From Zhihengliuella salsuginis (GTDB lineage Bacteria; Actinomycetota; Actinomycetes; Actinomycetales; Micrococcaceae): a stretch of 64,000 nucleotides of DNA. Numbering within the stretch: position 1 is the first letter of the stretch; every line of letters begins with the position of its first letter. Position numbers and translations under genes: made by a program. Under the pieces are notes generated by a model. The model saw only the letters and a list, made by a program, of their open reading frames with translations, did no database searches and was not told the origin of the DNA. The DNA lies in contig NZ_BMXK01000007.1 of assembly GCF_014651715.1 (NCBI RefSeq), forward strand, positions 124,001 through 188,000, in the 5' to 3' direction. Shown here piece by piece: positions 25,576 through 34,364 of the stretch.

Positions 25576-26471
25576 GACTCCTTGGGGTTGTGGGTCTCAG
25601 TGCGGCGATGATGCGCGTCTGGATGGTGGCGTGAAAGCGCGATGACGCCCACGATAGCAACGGCGGCGAAGCCCGCCATGGACATCGCAACAACGGCGGG
25701 GACGTCGGGTCGCAATTCGCGCAGGACGGCGATCCCGATCGCGATCCCGACCATCGGGTCGATGACCGTCAGGCCGGCGATGACGAGGTCCGGCGGGCCG
25801 TGCGAGTAGGCGTTCTGCACGAAGTAGCTGCCGAGCAGCCCGGCGACGACCACCGCGATCACGACCAGCCAGGAGACGTTGGCGAAGATGTTGCCCTCCG
25901 ACTGGATCAGCCCGATCGCCAGCGTGCGCACGAGAACCGCAACGAAGCCGAAGAGCACTCCGGCACCCATGATGTAGAAGAAGGCGTTCGGACGGTGGCG
26001 CATCGCGACGGCTACCGACCCGAGGACCGCGACGGCGATCGCGAGCAGCATCACGATGATCAGCTCCTCGCGGGCGCTGATCGTCGGGTGCGGCTCGGTG
26101 ACCTGGATCGCGAGCAGGACGAATCCGATGCTGCCGCCGACGCAGGCGATGATCGCCAGGAACGTGGGGCGGTTGAGCCGGATGCCGATCTCCCGGGCGT
26201 GCACGACCGTGGTGATCACGAGGGCGATCGCGCCGATCGGCTGGACGACGGTCAGCGGGGCCGTGGCGAGCGCGTAGACGTTGAGGATCATGCCGACGCC
26301 CATGAGCAGCAGCCCGAGCACCCAGCGCGGGTTCGCCAGCAGGCGCAGGATGCCGCGGTGCCCGAGGTTCAGGCCACCGGTCGTCGACCTCACGGCCACC
26401 CCTTGCCGCTGCGCTCCGAACGCCAGGAAGAACGCGGCGACGACCGCACAGGAGACAGCTAGCCAGACCAT
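25572..26471 (-). CDS. DMT superfamily membrane transporter (EamA-like)
   Basis: This 299-residue protein has ten hydrophobic segments in two halves. The first contains RWVLGLLLMGVGMILNVYALATAPLTVVQPIGAIALV and the second SYFVQNAYSHGPPDLVIAGLTVIDPMVGIAIG, the repeated drug/metabolite-transporter pattern with a Pro-containing fourth and ninth helix. The short tail is His-rich (SRHHPDAHHRRTETH). It overlaps the phosphatidyltransferase gene by 13 bp and the glycosyltransferase start by 4 bp. Context suggests transport of a lipid-linked or glycan precursor, but that is speculation. Confidence 0.82.
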   Translation of the reverse strand: MVWLAVSCAVVAAFFLAFGAQRQGVAVRSTTGGLNLGHRGILRLLANPRWVLGLLLMGVGMILNVYALATAPLTVVQPIGAIALVITTVVHAREIGIRLNRPTFLAIIACVGGSIGFVLLAIQVTEPHPTISAREELIIVMLLAIAVAVLGSVAVAMRHRPNAFFYIMGAGVLFGFVAVLVRTLAIGLIQSEGNIFANVSWLVVIAVVVAGLLGSYFVQNAYSHGPPDLVIAGLTVIDPMVGIAIGIAVLRELRPDVPAVVAMSMAGFAAVAIVGVIALSRHHPDAHHRRTETHNPKES

Positions 26472-27100
26472 GAGCCGCCAGCTGGCGCGGAGCCGTCGGC
26501 ACCGCGCTCGCGCCGCCGCTTCCGGACGGCCGCGATGAAGTAGCCGGCGGCCGCGATGATGTGCAGCACGCAGCCGAGCGCCAGCACGATGGTGGCGACG
26601 CCGTCGTACACCGTGTTCCCGATGGACTCGACCTGTCCCAGCAGCAGCAGCGGCGCGCCCACGAGCAGGATCGCCGTGCGGATCTTGCCGATCACGCTCA
26701 CCGGCAGCTCGGGACTGCCGCGGAAGAGGATCAGCGAGGTGACGAACAGGACGACGTCGGGGACGACGATCGCGTAGACGAGCCACGCCGGGGCGATCCC
26801 GGCGAGGACGAACGTGAACGCTACGACGAAGAGGGAGATCCGGTCGGCCAGGGGATCGAGCCAGGCTCCCACGGTCGACATCTGGTTGAACCGGCGCGCG
26901 ATGAACCCGTCGATCCAGTCGGTCGAGCCGAGGACAGCGAGGATGGCCGTGGCCCACGCGAACTCCGACTGGAAGACCAGCCACACGAAGAACGGAACCA
27001 TGCAGAACCGCAAGACGGTGATGACATTCGGCACCGTCCAGAACGTCGTGAGTACGCGGTATTCGATGTCATCGCGCGCACCCGCCCCGATGAGCCGCAC
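26459..27100 (-). CDS. CDP-alcohol phosphatidyltransferase (PgsA-like)
   Basis: This 213-residue membrane enzyme has the CDP-alcohol signature intact: DG-FI-AR-N8-G-AWL-D-PLA-D (in TDWIDGFIARRFNQMSTV and the following GAWLDPLADR). It transfers a phosphatidyl group from CDP-diacylglycerol to an alcohol. PGP synthase is a possible role, but other alcohols such as inositol phosphate cannot be excluded. The start is taken as GTG at 27100, with GGTTAGGGGG just upstream and 23 bp after the preceding stop. No ATG is available before the first helix. Confidence 0.82.
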   Translation of the reverse strand: MRLIGAGARDDIEYRVLTTFWTVPNVITVLRFCMVPFFVWLVFQSEFAWATAILAVLGSTDWIDGFIARRFNQMSTVGAWLDPLADRISLFVVAFTFVLAGIAPAWLVYAIVVPDVVLFVTSLILFRGSPELPVSVIGKIRTAILLVGAPLLLLGQVESIGNTVYDGVATIVLALGCVLHIIAAAGYFIAAVRKRRRERGADGSAPAGGSWSG

Positions 27101-27123
27101 GGCTCCCCCTAACCGGTTTCCCG

Positions 27124-27810
27124 CTACTTGTGCTCGGGTCCGCCCGAACCCGGACGGAACTTCTGCAGCCGCTCCTTGATGCCGTAGGCCTTCTCGGCCG
27201 TCTTCTCCGCGCTGCCGGCCTGCTTGCCGAGCCGGTCGCGCAGCTCGGCGAGGTGGGCGCGGCGGGCGTCGGAACGGGCCTTGAGGTCGGCGTAGCTGAG
27301 CTCGTCCTTCTCGGACTGCTTCTTGGCCTTCTCGGCGTCCTTCTCGGCCTTGAGCCGCTCCTTCTCCTCCTTGGAGACCTCGGGCTTGTCGAGCGTCTTC
27401 TCGTCGAAGGAGCTGCCTTCCTTCAGGATGCCCAGGTCGTGCTTGACGCCGCGCAGGGCGTCCTCGGGCATGAGCGGCATGGCCTTCTTCGCCTTGGGCA
27501 CGGCGATCGCGACCAGGATGAGGATCAGCAGGAGGAAGAATGCGGCGACGACGAGAGCGGCCAACCACGCGGGCATGACCTCGGCCAGGCCCATGATGCC
27601 GGCGACGAGGAGCGCGATGCCCATGGCCGAAAGGAAGAACAGCGCGGCGACGGCCAGGCCGGCTGCGACGCCGACGTTGATGCCCTTCGCTTTGAGCTGC
27701 CGCAGCGCCAGCTGGATCTCGTCGTTGATCTGCTTCGGGACCAGCCGGCCCAGATCCTTGATCACGCTGATCGGCGAAGCTGCCCGGCGTCCTGTCTCGG
27801 TTCCTGACAT
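27124..27810 (-). CDS. Phage-holin-superfamily membrane protein
   Basis: This 228-residue protein has an N-terminal amphipathic region (SVIKDLGRLVPKQINDEIQLALRQLKAKG) and two adjacent hydrophobic helices (residues 52-76 and 84-110). A long charged, probably coiled-coil tail follows, rich in Lys/Glu/Ala (residues 145-185). The first part matches the Phage_holin_3_6 type. This group is widespread on actinobacterial chromosomes and is not evidence of a prophage. ATG at 27810 with AAGGAA 8 bp upstream. It heads the phosphatidyltransferase-transporter-glycosyltransferase operon. Confidence 0.78.
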   Translation of the reverse strand: MSGTETGRRAASPISVIKDLGRLVPKQINDEIQLALRQLKAKGINVGVAAGLAVAALFFLSAMGIALLVAGIMGLAEVMPAWLAALVVAAFFLLLILILVAIAVPKAKKAMPLMPEDALRGVKHDLGILKEGSSFDEKTLDKPEVSKEEKERLKAEKDAEKAKKQSEKDELSYADLKARSDARRAHLAELRDRLGKQAGSAEKTAEKAYGIKERLQKFRPGSGGPEHK

Positions 27811-27880
27811 GAATTGGTTCCTTCGTCGTCCCTGCAGGCCTCGGAAGGCCCTTGTCCTTACCAAAGCTACCAAATGAAAA

Positions 27881-27920
27881 GGCCGGGCCCCCGCGCTGTT
27901 TCCAGCGTGGTGGCCCGGCC
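27881..27920 (-). terminator. Terminator of first tRNA-Asn gene
   Basis: An 18-bp stem with two mismatches (27881-27898 with 27903-27920) and loop TTTC lies 7 bp after the tRNA and is followed on the minus strand by TTTTCATTTGG. Confidence 0.88.
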
Positions 27921-27927
27921 CGGTGCG

Positions 27928-28000
27928 CTCCCCCGACTGGACTCGAACCAGTAACCCTTCGATTAACAGTCGAATGCTCTGCCAATTGAGCTACGGGGGA
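27928..28000 (-). tRNA. tRNA-Asn (GTT), copy 1
   Basis: A 73-nt cloverleaf: acceptor TCCCCCG/CGGGGGA, D arm GCTC/GAGC, anticodon loop CTGTTAA with GTT, T arm ACTGG-TTCGAGT-CCAGT, discriminator G. It is identical over its whole length to the copy at 28196 and has its own terminator. Confidence 0.97.
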
Positions 28001-28159
28001 AAGAAGCGTCCACAACAGTAGCAGGGGAAAACCCCGAACCGAAAATCAGGGAATCCCCCATGCCCCGCCGAGTGGAAACGATCCATCCCGGGGTCGGATC
28101 TCCGCGCGGGACGGCATCCGCCGTTCAGCGTGCGGGACCGGTCGCGGCCGGGCATTAAA

Positions 28160-28190
28160 AATCCCGGCCTCACAAGGTAAGACCGGGATT
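28160..28190 (-). terminator. Terminator of second tRNA-Asn gene
   Basis: AATCCCGG (28160-28167) pairs with CCGGGATT (28183-28190), with an inner CCTT/AAGG pairing possible. On the minus strand it is followed by TTTTAATG. It lies 5 bp after the tRNA. Confidence 0.85.
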
Positions 28191-28195
28191 GTAAG

Positions 28196-28268
28196 CTCCC
28201 CCGACTGGACTCGAACCAGTAACCCTTCGATTAACAGTCGAATGCTCTGCCAATTGAGCTACGGGGGA
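28196..28268 (-). tRNA. tRNA-Asn (GTT), copy 2
   Basis: Identical in all 73 positions to the copy at 27928. The 195 bp between them contain only the terminator at 28160-28190 and no gene. Identity within the tRNA but not beyond it suggests an old duplication kept uniform by selection or conversion. Confidence 0.97.
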
Positions 28269-28355
28269 AAGCAACGCGTACAACTCTACAACACGATCGA
28301 CCCGATCGGGAAATCGATCCGGTTCCGGTGCGGGCAGCATCACACCCGGGCAGAG

Positions 28356-30290
28356 TCATTCCTCGCGCAGGGACCGGCGGCGGATCTCCAGCTCCATCAG
28401 CTCCCGGTTGATGCGCTGGAACTCCTCTGGATCCCCGGAGGGGTCCATCCGCTGCAGCCTGCCGATGAGCTCGGCCTTCACGTGGGTGATCTGCAGTTCG
28501 AAGAGCCTGTTCATGATGTCCCGGCAGTACCTGGCCAGCGCCTCCTCCGAATGCGCCGGCAGCGGGCGCACGGCCAGCTCGGAGACCAGCGGTCGCAGCG
28601 GCTCCGGCACTTCCTGGCGGACGGACTCGACCCACCGCGCCGGTGCCACTCCCGACGCCCCGGCCGCTCGGATGGCCGCGTGGATGGCCGCGTGGGCCGG
28701 CGCCATGAACCGCGCCTCGTAGAACGCCTGCCACTGCTCCGGGGTGAGCATGGCCGGCTGCTGCAGGACGACCTCGAGGGACTCCCGCTCCATCCGCGTC
28801 ACCGGGTCGCGCGGGTCGGGCAGCTCGAAGGCCGGCTGCTCCCCCGCTTCCTCGGCATCCCCGCCCGCGGGTGCGTGCCGGCCCTGCCCGTGCGACGGCG
28901 CCGCCTCGGCCTGGCCGTGCTGGCTCCGGCCGCGCTCGGGGCCGTGCCCGCCAGTCGCCCGCGACCTCTTGCCTGCCGATGAGACCGCCCGGTTGACGTC
29001 GTCCATGTCCATGCCGAGCCAGCCGGCCAGCTCGCGGGTGTACGCCGGGCGCATGGCCGCGTCGCGGATCTCGGCGACGATCGGTGCCGAGGCGCGCAGC
29101 GCCTGCACCCGGCCCTCGACGGTGTTGAGGTCGTACTTCTTCAGCCCGGCCTTGATGGCGAACTCGAAGAGGGGGCGCTTGGCGGCGATCAGCTCGCGGA
29201 CGGCCTCGGGACCGCGCTGCTGGCGCAGGTCGCAGGGGTCCGCCCCGCTCGGCTCGACGGAGACGTAGGTCTGCGCGATGAAGCGCTGGTCCTCCTCGAA
29301 GGCGCGCAGCGCGGCCTTCTGCCCGGCCTCGTCGCCGTCGAAGGTGAAGACGACCTCGCCGCCGGTCCCGTCGTCCTGCAGGAGCCGCCGCGCGATCTTG
29401 ATGTGGTCGGCGCCGAAGGCGGTGCCGCACGTCGCGACCGCGGTCCCCACCCCGGAGAGGTGGCAGGCCATCACGTCGGTGTAGCCCTCGACGACGATCA
29501 GCTGGCGGTTCTTGGTGATCTCGCGTTTGGCCAGGTCCACGCCATAGAGGACGTGGGACTTCTTGTAGAGCTGCGTCTCGGGGGTGTTCAGGTACTTGGG
29601 CCCCTTGTCGTCCTCGTGCAGCTTGCGCGCACCGAAGCCGATCGTCGCGCCGGTGAGGTCGCGGATCGGCCAGATCAGCCGGCCGCGGAAGCGGTCGTAG
29701 ATGCCCCGCTGGCCCTCGGAGAACATTCCCGTGTGGCCGAGCTCCTCGTCGCCGAACCCCTTGCTCCGCAGGTGCTTCAGCAGGTGGTCCCACCCCTGCG
29801 GCGCGTAGCCGACCCCGAACTGCTCCGCAGCGGCCTGGTCGAACCCGCGGCCGGTCAGGAACTGCCGGGCGATCGACGCCTCAGGGCTGCCGAGCTGGTG
29901 GCGGAAGTACTCCTCGGCCAGTTTGTGCGCATCCAGCAGCCGCTGGCGGCGGCCGACCTCCTGCCGGCTCGGGCCGGTGCCGCCGTCCTCGTAACGCAGC
30001 TCGTAGCCGAGCTTCGCGGCGAGCTGCTCGACGGTCTCGGTGAAGGTCGTGTGGTCCATCTTCTGGATGAAGGAGATGACGTCGCCGGACTCGCCACAGC
30101 CGAAGCAGTGGAACGACCCGACCTGCGGGCGCACGTGGAAGGACGGGCTGCGCTCGTCGTGGAACGGGCAGAGGCCCTTGTACGATCCGACGCCGGCCGA
30201 GCGGAGGGTGACGTACCCTTCGACGACGTCCTTGATGTTGGTCCGCGCCCGGACCTCGTCGATGTCTTCGCGTTTAATCAGGCCGGCCAT
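28356..30290 (-). CDS. dnaG: DNA primase
   Basis: This 644-residue primase makes RNA primers at the fork. It has a CHC2 zinc finger (C41-x2-H44, then C62-x2-C65 in HCFGCGESGD) and an N-terminal catalytic part with FRGRLIWPIRD and FGARKL. The TOPRIM domain has VVEGYTDVMA and FTFDGDEAGQKAA. A Gln/Gly/His-rich linker near residues 430-480 leads to a C-terminal helical domain that should contact DnaB. The ATG at 30290 lacks a Shine-Dalgarno but has TATCCT 7 bp upstream, so the mRNA is probably leaderless. Confidence 0.96.
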   Translation of the reverse strand: MAGLIKREDIDEVRARTNIKDVVEGYVTLRSAGVGSYKGLCPFHDERSPSFHVRPQVGSFHCFGCGESGDVISFIQKMDHTTFTETVEQLAAKLGYELRYEDGGTGPSRQEVGRRQRLLDAHKLAEEYFRHQLGSPEASIARQFLTGRGFDQAAAEQFGVGYAPQGWDHLLKHLRSKGFGDEELGHTGMFSEGQRGIYDRFRGRLIWPIRDLTGATIGFGARKLHEDDKGPKYLNTPETQLYKKSHVLYGVDLAKREITKNRQLIVVEGYTDVMACHLSGVGTAVATCGTAFGADHIKIARRLLQDDGTGGEVVFTFDGDEAGQKAALRAFEEDQRFIAQTYVSVEPSGADPCDLRQQRGPEAVRELIAAKRPLFEFAIKAGLKKYDLNTVEGRVQALRASAPIVAEIRDAAMRPAYTRELAGWLGMDMDDVNRAVSSAGKRSRATGGHGPERGRSQHGQAEAAPSHGQGRHAPAGGDAEEAGEQPAFELPDPRDPVTRMERESLEVVLQQPAMLTPEQWQAFYEARFMAPAHAAIHAAIRAAGASGVAPARWVESVRQEVPEPLRPLVSELAVRPLPAHSEEALARYCRDIMNRLFELQITHVKAELIGRLQRMDPSGDPEEFQRINRELMELEIRRRSLREE

Positions 30291-30297
30291 GCCTAAC

Positions 30298-30303
30298 AGG
30301 ATA
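30298..30303 (-). promoter_or_regulatory. -10 element for leaderless dnaG mRNA
   Basis: TATCCT on the minus strand ends 7 bp before the dnaG ATG, in the 79-bp gap after dgt. No ribosome-binding sequence is present in between. Confidence 0.5.
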
Positions 30304-30369
30304 CGTCCCGACGGCGGCGCCGAGGCACGTTGTCCACATGTTCGGCGCAGGGCGTACGCGCCGGGTCCG

Positions 30370-31668
30370 CTAGAACAGTTCGTTGCGGAACGGCTCGCCC
30401 TGCACCAGGGTGCGGTGCCATTCGATGGCCGAGGCGTCGGTGAGGGAGGCCACCTGGTCGATGACGGCGCGCAGCCGGCTGCCGTCGTCTCGGGCGTCGT
30501 GCCAGTCGGCGGCGAACATCGGCTCGAGGTACTGGTCCCCGGTCTCCGTGAGGAGGTCCACGAGGTCGCCGAGCGTCTCCCGCTGCCGCTGGTAGATCGG
30601 CTGCCGCTCGTCGCTGGTCATGACGTAGGCGGTGGCCAGGCCCTTCATCGCGGCGATCTCGTGGTCGGTCGCCTCGGGCACGATGAGGCGGCCGTTGAAC
30701 CGGGTCAGCGGATCGTGCCCGAACTCGGCTCGGGTGGCGTCGATCGCGGCCGAGCAGAAGCGGCCGATGAACTGGCTGGTCATGTCCTTCAGCGCGGCCA
30801 TGGAGCGCCGCGACCCGTTGGCCGCCGGCACCCATTCCTCGGTGGCCTCGAGCCGGCCGAGGGCGGCGCTGATGGTCGCGTCGTCGACCCCCGGCAGGTA
30901 CCAGCGGCGCGTGTACTCGATCACCCGCGCCCGGTGGTCCGGGTCCTGGATCCAGCGCAGCTGGAAGCGACCGGCCACGATCGCGTCCTCGACATCGTGC
31001 ACCGAGTAGGAGATGTCGTCGGCCAGGTCCATCACCTGCGCCTCGATGCACTTCTGGCCGGGTTCGGGGCGGGCGCCGGTCTCGCCGCTGCCGGAGCGCA
31101 GCCAGTCGAAGATCGGCAGATCCTCGGCGTAGACGCCGAACTTCCGGGTCTGCTTGCCGTTGACGACGGGGGCGTCGGCGCGGGTCCACGGGTATTTGCA
31201 GGCGGCGTCGAGCGAGGCGCGCGTCAGGTTGAGCCCGGCCGAGCCGCCGTTGTGGCGGAAGGTCTTCGTCTCGAGGCGGCTGAGCAGGCGCAGGGTCTGC
31301 GCGTTGCCCTCGAACCCGCCGATGGAGGCGGCCAGAGCGTCCAGCGCCTTCTCGCCGTTGTGCCCGAACGGCGGGTGGCCGAGGTCGTGCGAGAGGCACG
31401 CGGTGTCGACGACGTCGGGATCGCAGCCGAGCGTCGCTCCGAGCTCGCGCCCGACCTGGGCGACCTCGAGCGAGTGGGTGAGGCGGGTGCGCACGAAGTC
31501 GTCGGAGTACGGCGCCACCACCTGGGTCTTGGCGCCCAGCCGGCGCAGGGCCGAGGAGTGAAGCACGCGCGCCCGGTCGCGTTCGAAGCTCGTCCGGTAC
31601 GACTTCTTCGGCGGCTCGGGGACCCAGCGCTCGTGGTCGTAGGCCTCGTAGCCGGGCACCGCCCGCAT
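30370..31668 (-). CDS. dgt: Deoxyguanosinetriphosphate triphosphohydrolase-like protein
   Basis: This 432-residue HD-domain hydrolase cleaves dGTP (or other dNTPs) to nucleoside and tripolyphosphate. Metal-binding motifs are RTRLTHSLEVAQ, LSHDLGHPPFGHNGE and a later Asp in MDLADDISYSVHD. I took the ATG at 31668 because GAGGG lies 7 bp upstream. A GTG at 31686 that overlaps the dus stop by 8 bp would add six residues. It sits between dus and dnaG, a common actinobacterial order. Confidence 0.93.
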   Translation of the reverse strand: MRAVPGYEAYDHERWVPEPPKKSYRTSFERDRARVLHSSALRRLGAKTQVVAPYSDDFVRTRLTHSLEVAQVGRELGATLGCDPDVVDTACLSHDLGHPPFGHNGEKALDALAASIGGFEGNAQTLRLLSRLETKTFRHNGGSAGLNLTRASLDAACKYPWTRADAPVVNGKQTRKFGVYAEDLPIFDWLRSGSGETGARPEPGQKCIEAQVMDLADDISYSVHDVEDAIVAGRFQLRWIQDPDHRARVIEYTRRWYLPGVDDATISAALGRLEATEEWVPAANGSRRSMAALKDMTSQFIGRFCSAAIDATRAEFGHDPLTRFNGRLIVPEATDHEIAAMKGLATAYVMTSDERQPIYQRQRETLGDLVDLLTETGDQYLEPMFAADWHDARDDGSRLRAVIDQVASLTDASAIEWHRTLVQGEPFRNELF

Positions 31669-31678
31669 CCCGTTGCCC

Positions 31679-32926
31679 TCAGCCACCGGACACGTCCGAT
31701 TCCGCCGCGGAGATCATGGCCCGGTGCTCGGCGTTCAGCTCGCGGGAGTCCAGCCAGCCGTCCGGCAGCGCGGGCCGCTTCGGGCTTCCCGCGCGTCCGC
31801 GGGGGCCCTCGGCGTCGGCGCCGGGGTACCCGGCCTCGGGGTTGAGGCTGTCCAGCAGGTCGCGCAGCTGCTCGAGCGTGCCGACCGTGGCCATGGCCGC
31901 GCGCAGTTCGCCGCCGACCATGTAGCCCTTGAAATACCAGGCGACGTGCTTGCGGATGTCCCGCAGCGCCTGCTCCTCGTTGCCGAAGTAGTCGATGAGC
32001 AGCTCGGCGTGCCGGAAGAAGGTCTCCCCCACCTCGGTCAGCGTCGGCTTGTAGCGCGTCTCGCGCCCCTCGAACGCCGCCTGGAGGTCGCCGAAGAGCC
32101 ACGGGCGGCCCTGGCAGCCGCGGCCGATCACGACGCCGTCGACGCCGGTCTCGCGGACCATGCGGATCGCGTCCTCGGCCGTCCAGATGTCGCCGTTGCC
32201 GAGGACCGGTACGTCGGGAAGCGCGTCGCGCAGCTCCTTGATCGCGGCCCAGTCGGCCTGCCCGGAGTAGAACTGGCCCGTGGTCCGCCCGTGCAGGGTC
32301 ACGGCCGCGACCCCGTGGTCGCGGGCGATGCGGCCGGCGTCGAGGAATGTCAGGTGGTCCTCGGTGACGCCCTTGCGCATCTTGATGGTGAGCGGGACGT
32401 CGCCCTTGGCGGCCTCGGTCGTCGCCGCTTTGATGATGGACTCGAACAGCTCCGTCTTCCACGGCAGGGCCGAGCCGCCGCCCTTGCGCGTCACCTTGGG
32501 GACGGGGCAGCCGAAGTTCAGGTCGATGTGGTCGGCCCGGTCCTCCTCGACGAGCAGGCGCACCGCGGCGCCCACGGTCTTCGGGTCGACGCCGTAGAGC
32601 TGGACCGAGCGCACGTCCTCGTCCTCGTCGTGGGAGATGATGCGCATGGACTTGTCGTTGCGCTCCACGAGGGCGCGGCTCGTCACCATCTCCGCCACGT
32701 ACAACCCGCCGCCGTACTCGCGGCAGAGCCGGCGGAAGGCCTTGTTGGTGATGCCCGCCATCGGGGCGAGCACGACGGGCACGTCGACGCGCAGCTTGCC
32801 GAGGTGCAGCGGCGGCAGCTCGAGCCTGGTGGTCGACCCGGCGCCCGCGGGCGCGCTGGAGGCCGGCGCCGCGGGGGCCGCGGCGCCGTCGTACTGGTTT
32901 CGAGGGGAGGAAGCTGTCACGGTCAC
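31679..32926 (-). CDS. dusB: tRNA-dihydrouridine synthase (DusB family)
   Basis: This FMN enzyme reduces uridines in tRNA. The 415-residue protein starts with an Ala/Pro-rich extension of about 40 residues, then LAPMAGITNKAFRRLCREYG, the catalytic Cys in NFGCPVPKVTRKGGGSALP, and TIKMRKG. HGRTTGQFYSG, GNGDIWT and GRGCQGRPWLF (FMN phosphate site) complete the set. The GTG start at 32926 has no Shine-Dalgarno but lies 6 bp after GATAAT, a strong extended -10, so it is probably leaderless. A second GTG at 32920 is also possible. Confidence 0.93.
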   Translation of the reverse strand: MTVTASSPRNQYDGAAAPAAPASSAPAGAGSTTRLELPPLHLGKLRVDVPVVLAPMAGITNKAFRRLCREYGGGLYVAEMVTSRALVERNDKSMRIISHDEDEDVRSVQLYGVDPKTVGAAVRLLVEEDRADHIDLNFGCPVPKVTRKGGGSALPWKTELFESIIKAATTEAAKGDVPLTIKMRKGVTEDHLTFLDAGRIARDHGVAAVTLHGRTTGQFYSGQADWAAIKELRDALPDVPVLGNGDIWTAEDAIRMVRETGVDGVVIGRGCQGRPWLFGDLQAAFEGRETRYKPTLTEVGETFFRHAELLIDYFGNEEQALRDIRKHVAWYFKGYMVGGELRAAMATVGTLEQLRDLLDSLNPEAGYPGADAEGPRGRAGSPKRPALPDGWLDSRELNAEHRAMISAAESDVSGG

Positions 32927-32932
32927 TGACCC

Positions 32933-32938
32933 ATTATC
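32933..32938 (-). promoter_or_regulatory. Extended -10 element for leaderless dus mRNA
   Basis: TGC-GATAAT on the minus strand (5 of 6 consensus bases plus a TGn extension) ends 6 bp before the GTG start at 32926. The whole intergenic gap to the YibE/F stop is 38 bp. Confidence 0.55.
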
Positions 32939-32964
32939 GCAAGGCCGTGCAAATCGGGCGGCGG

Positions 32965-34344
32965 CTACGCGTCCGGCTGCGCGCCCGGCATGGAGCGGCG
33001 CCCACGGCGGCGGGGCTCCGCCTCCGCGTCGTCGGGCCCGGGTCCCGCGAGTGCGGCGGCGAGCTCGTCCCGAGGCTCCGGAGCGCCCGACCGCGGGGCG
33101 GACGGCGCGCCTGCCGGCTGGGCCGGGGGCGTGCTGCCGGTGCCAACCGCCTTGACGACCGCGACCGCGATCGCGGTGGTGACCGGGATCGCCAGCACCA
33201 GGCCGATCGATCCGACGAGCGTGCGCACGACCTCCTCGACCAGCTCGCCGGAGGTGAACGTGTCCAGCAGCGCCCGGTCGTAGAGCGTCACGAGGATCAG
33301 CATCGGCAGCACGGCGCCCGCATAGGCGAAGGCGATGGTGTACACGGTCGAGGCGATGTGGTCGCGGCCGATGCGCATCGCCGCCGTGAAGAGGTCCTTC
33401 GCCGAGCGGCGCGGGTTGGACTCGGCCAGCTCCCACACCGCGGAGGACTGGGTGATCGTCACGTCGTTGAGGACGCCGAGCCCGGCGATCAGCAGTCCGC
33501 ACAGGATGATCCCGGAGAGCGAGAGCTCGGGCACCTGGTTGACGAGCGTGTACTTGGCGTCGTCGCCGACGCCGGTGAGGTGGACGGCATCGGTCGCCCA
33601 GGCCGCCAGCAGCGTGGTCACCCCGAGGCCGAAGACCGTGCCCAGCAGGGCCGTCGTCGTCCTGGCGGTGAAGCCGTGCGCGAAGTAGAGCACGGCGATC
33701 ATGATCAGGGCGGACCCGACGAGGCCGACGAGCAGGGCCGGTTTGCCCTCGACGAGCGCCGGGATCATGAACTTGGAGAGCACGAAGTACGCGCCGATCA
33801 GGCCGAGCAGCGCCCGGAACCCGCGCCACCTGGCGACCAGCACGACGACGAAGGCGTACAGCGCCGAGAGCAGCAGAATGGGCGCCGCGCGGACGAAGTC
33901 CACGAAGATGTAGGGCGCGGCCGACCCGGTGACGGCCTCGGTGAGATCGAGGTAGCGGATCTTGTCGCCGGGCTCGATGCCGGTGGCCGTCAGGATCTCG
34001 GGCGGGACCTCGACCGGGACGGGGCCGCCGCCCGCGTTGGGCTCGACGTAGGCGACGTCGCACTTCTGCGCCTCGCCGCCGACCGCCTCCAGGTCCCCGG
34101 AGGACGGACAGGTCTCGTTGACGACCTCGCGGACCGTTCCGGAGACGAAGTCGACCCCCGCGGCCGCCGAGTACGGGTCGTCGAGCTGGATCTGTTCCGC
34201 TCCCCCGCTCGGCCACAGGAACCACGTGCCGACAATGGTGAGGACCGCCAGCGGCAGCAGGATCGCCGAGAGGATGACCCTGGCCCGCCGCCGGCGGGCC
34301 GGATCGGCGATGCGTACGTCGTCGTGGCTGTGCCCGTGGCCCAC
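32965..34344 (-). CDS. YibE/F-like multi-helix membrane protein
   Basis: This 459-residue protein has a His-rich N-terminus (GHGHSHDD at residues 2-9) and one membrane helix. An extracytoplasmic domain (about residues 55-150) holds two Cys (NETCPSSG and EAQKCDVA), and at least seven further helices follow. The block VLNDVTITQSSAVWELAESNP and AYAGAVLPMLILVTLYD is typical of the YibE/F family, whose biochemical role is not established. The GTG at 34344 has AAGGGGAG 5 bp upstream. The His cluster and Cys pair could bind a metal; that is inference. Confidence 0.82.
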   Translation of the reverse strand: MGHGHSHDDVRIADPARRRRARVILSAILLPLAVLTIVGTWFLWPSGGAEQIQLDDPYSAAAGVDFVSGTVREVVNETCPSSGDLEAVGGEAQKCDVAYVEPNAGGGPVPVEVPPEILTATGIEPGDKIRYLDLTEAVTGSAAPYIFVDFVRAAPILLLSALYAFVVVLVARWRGFRALLGLIGAYFVLSKFMIPALVEGKPALLVGLVGSALIMIAVLYFAHGFTARTTTALLGTVFGLGVTTLLAAWATDAVHLTGVGDDAKYTLVNQVPELSLSGIILCGLLIAGLGVLNDVTITQSSAVWELAESNPRRSAKDLFTAAMRIGRDHIASTVYTIAFAYAGAVLPMLILVTLYDRALLDTFTSGELVEEVVRTLVGSIGLVLAIPVTTAIAVAVVKAVGTGSTPPAQPAGAPSAPRSGAPEPRDELAAALAGPGPDDAEAEPRRRGRRSMPGAQPDA

Positions 34345-34364
34345 CGTGTCTCCCCTTCGAGTCT

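Noticed and set aside
27124-27810. Prophage remnant signalled by a holin-like protein and tRNA genes
   Set aside because: No integrase, att-like repeat or other phage gene. Holin_3_6 proteins are common housekeeping genes in actinobacteria, and the tRNA copies are intact with terminators.
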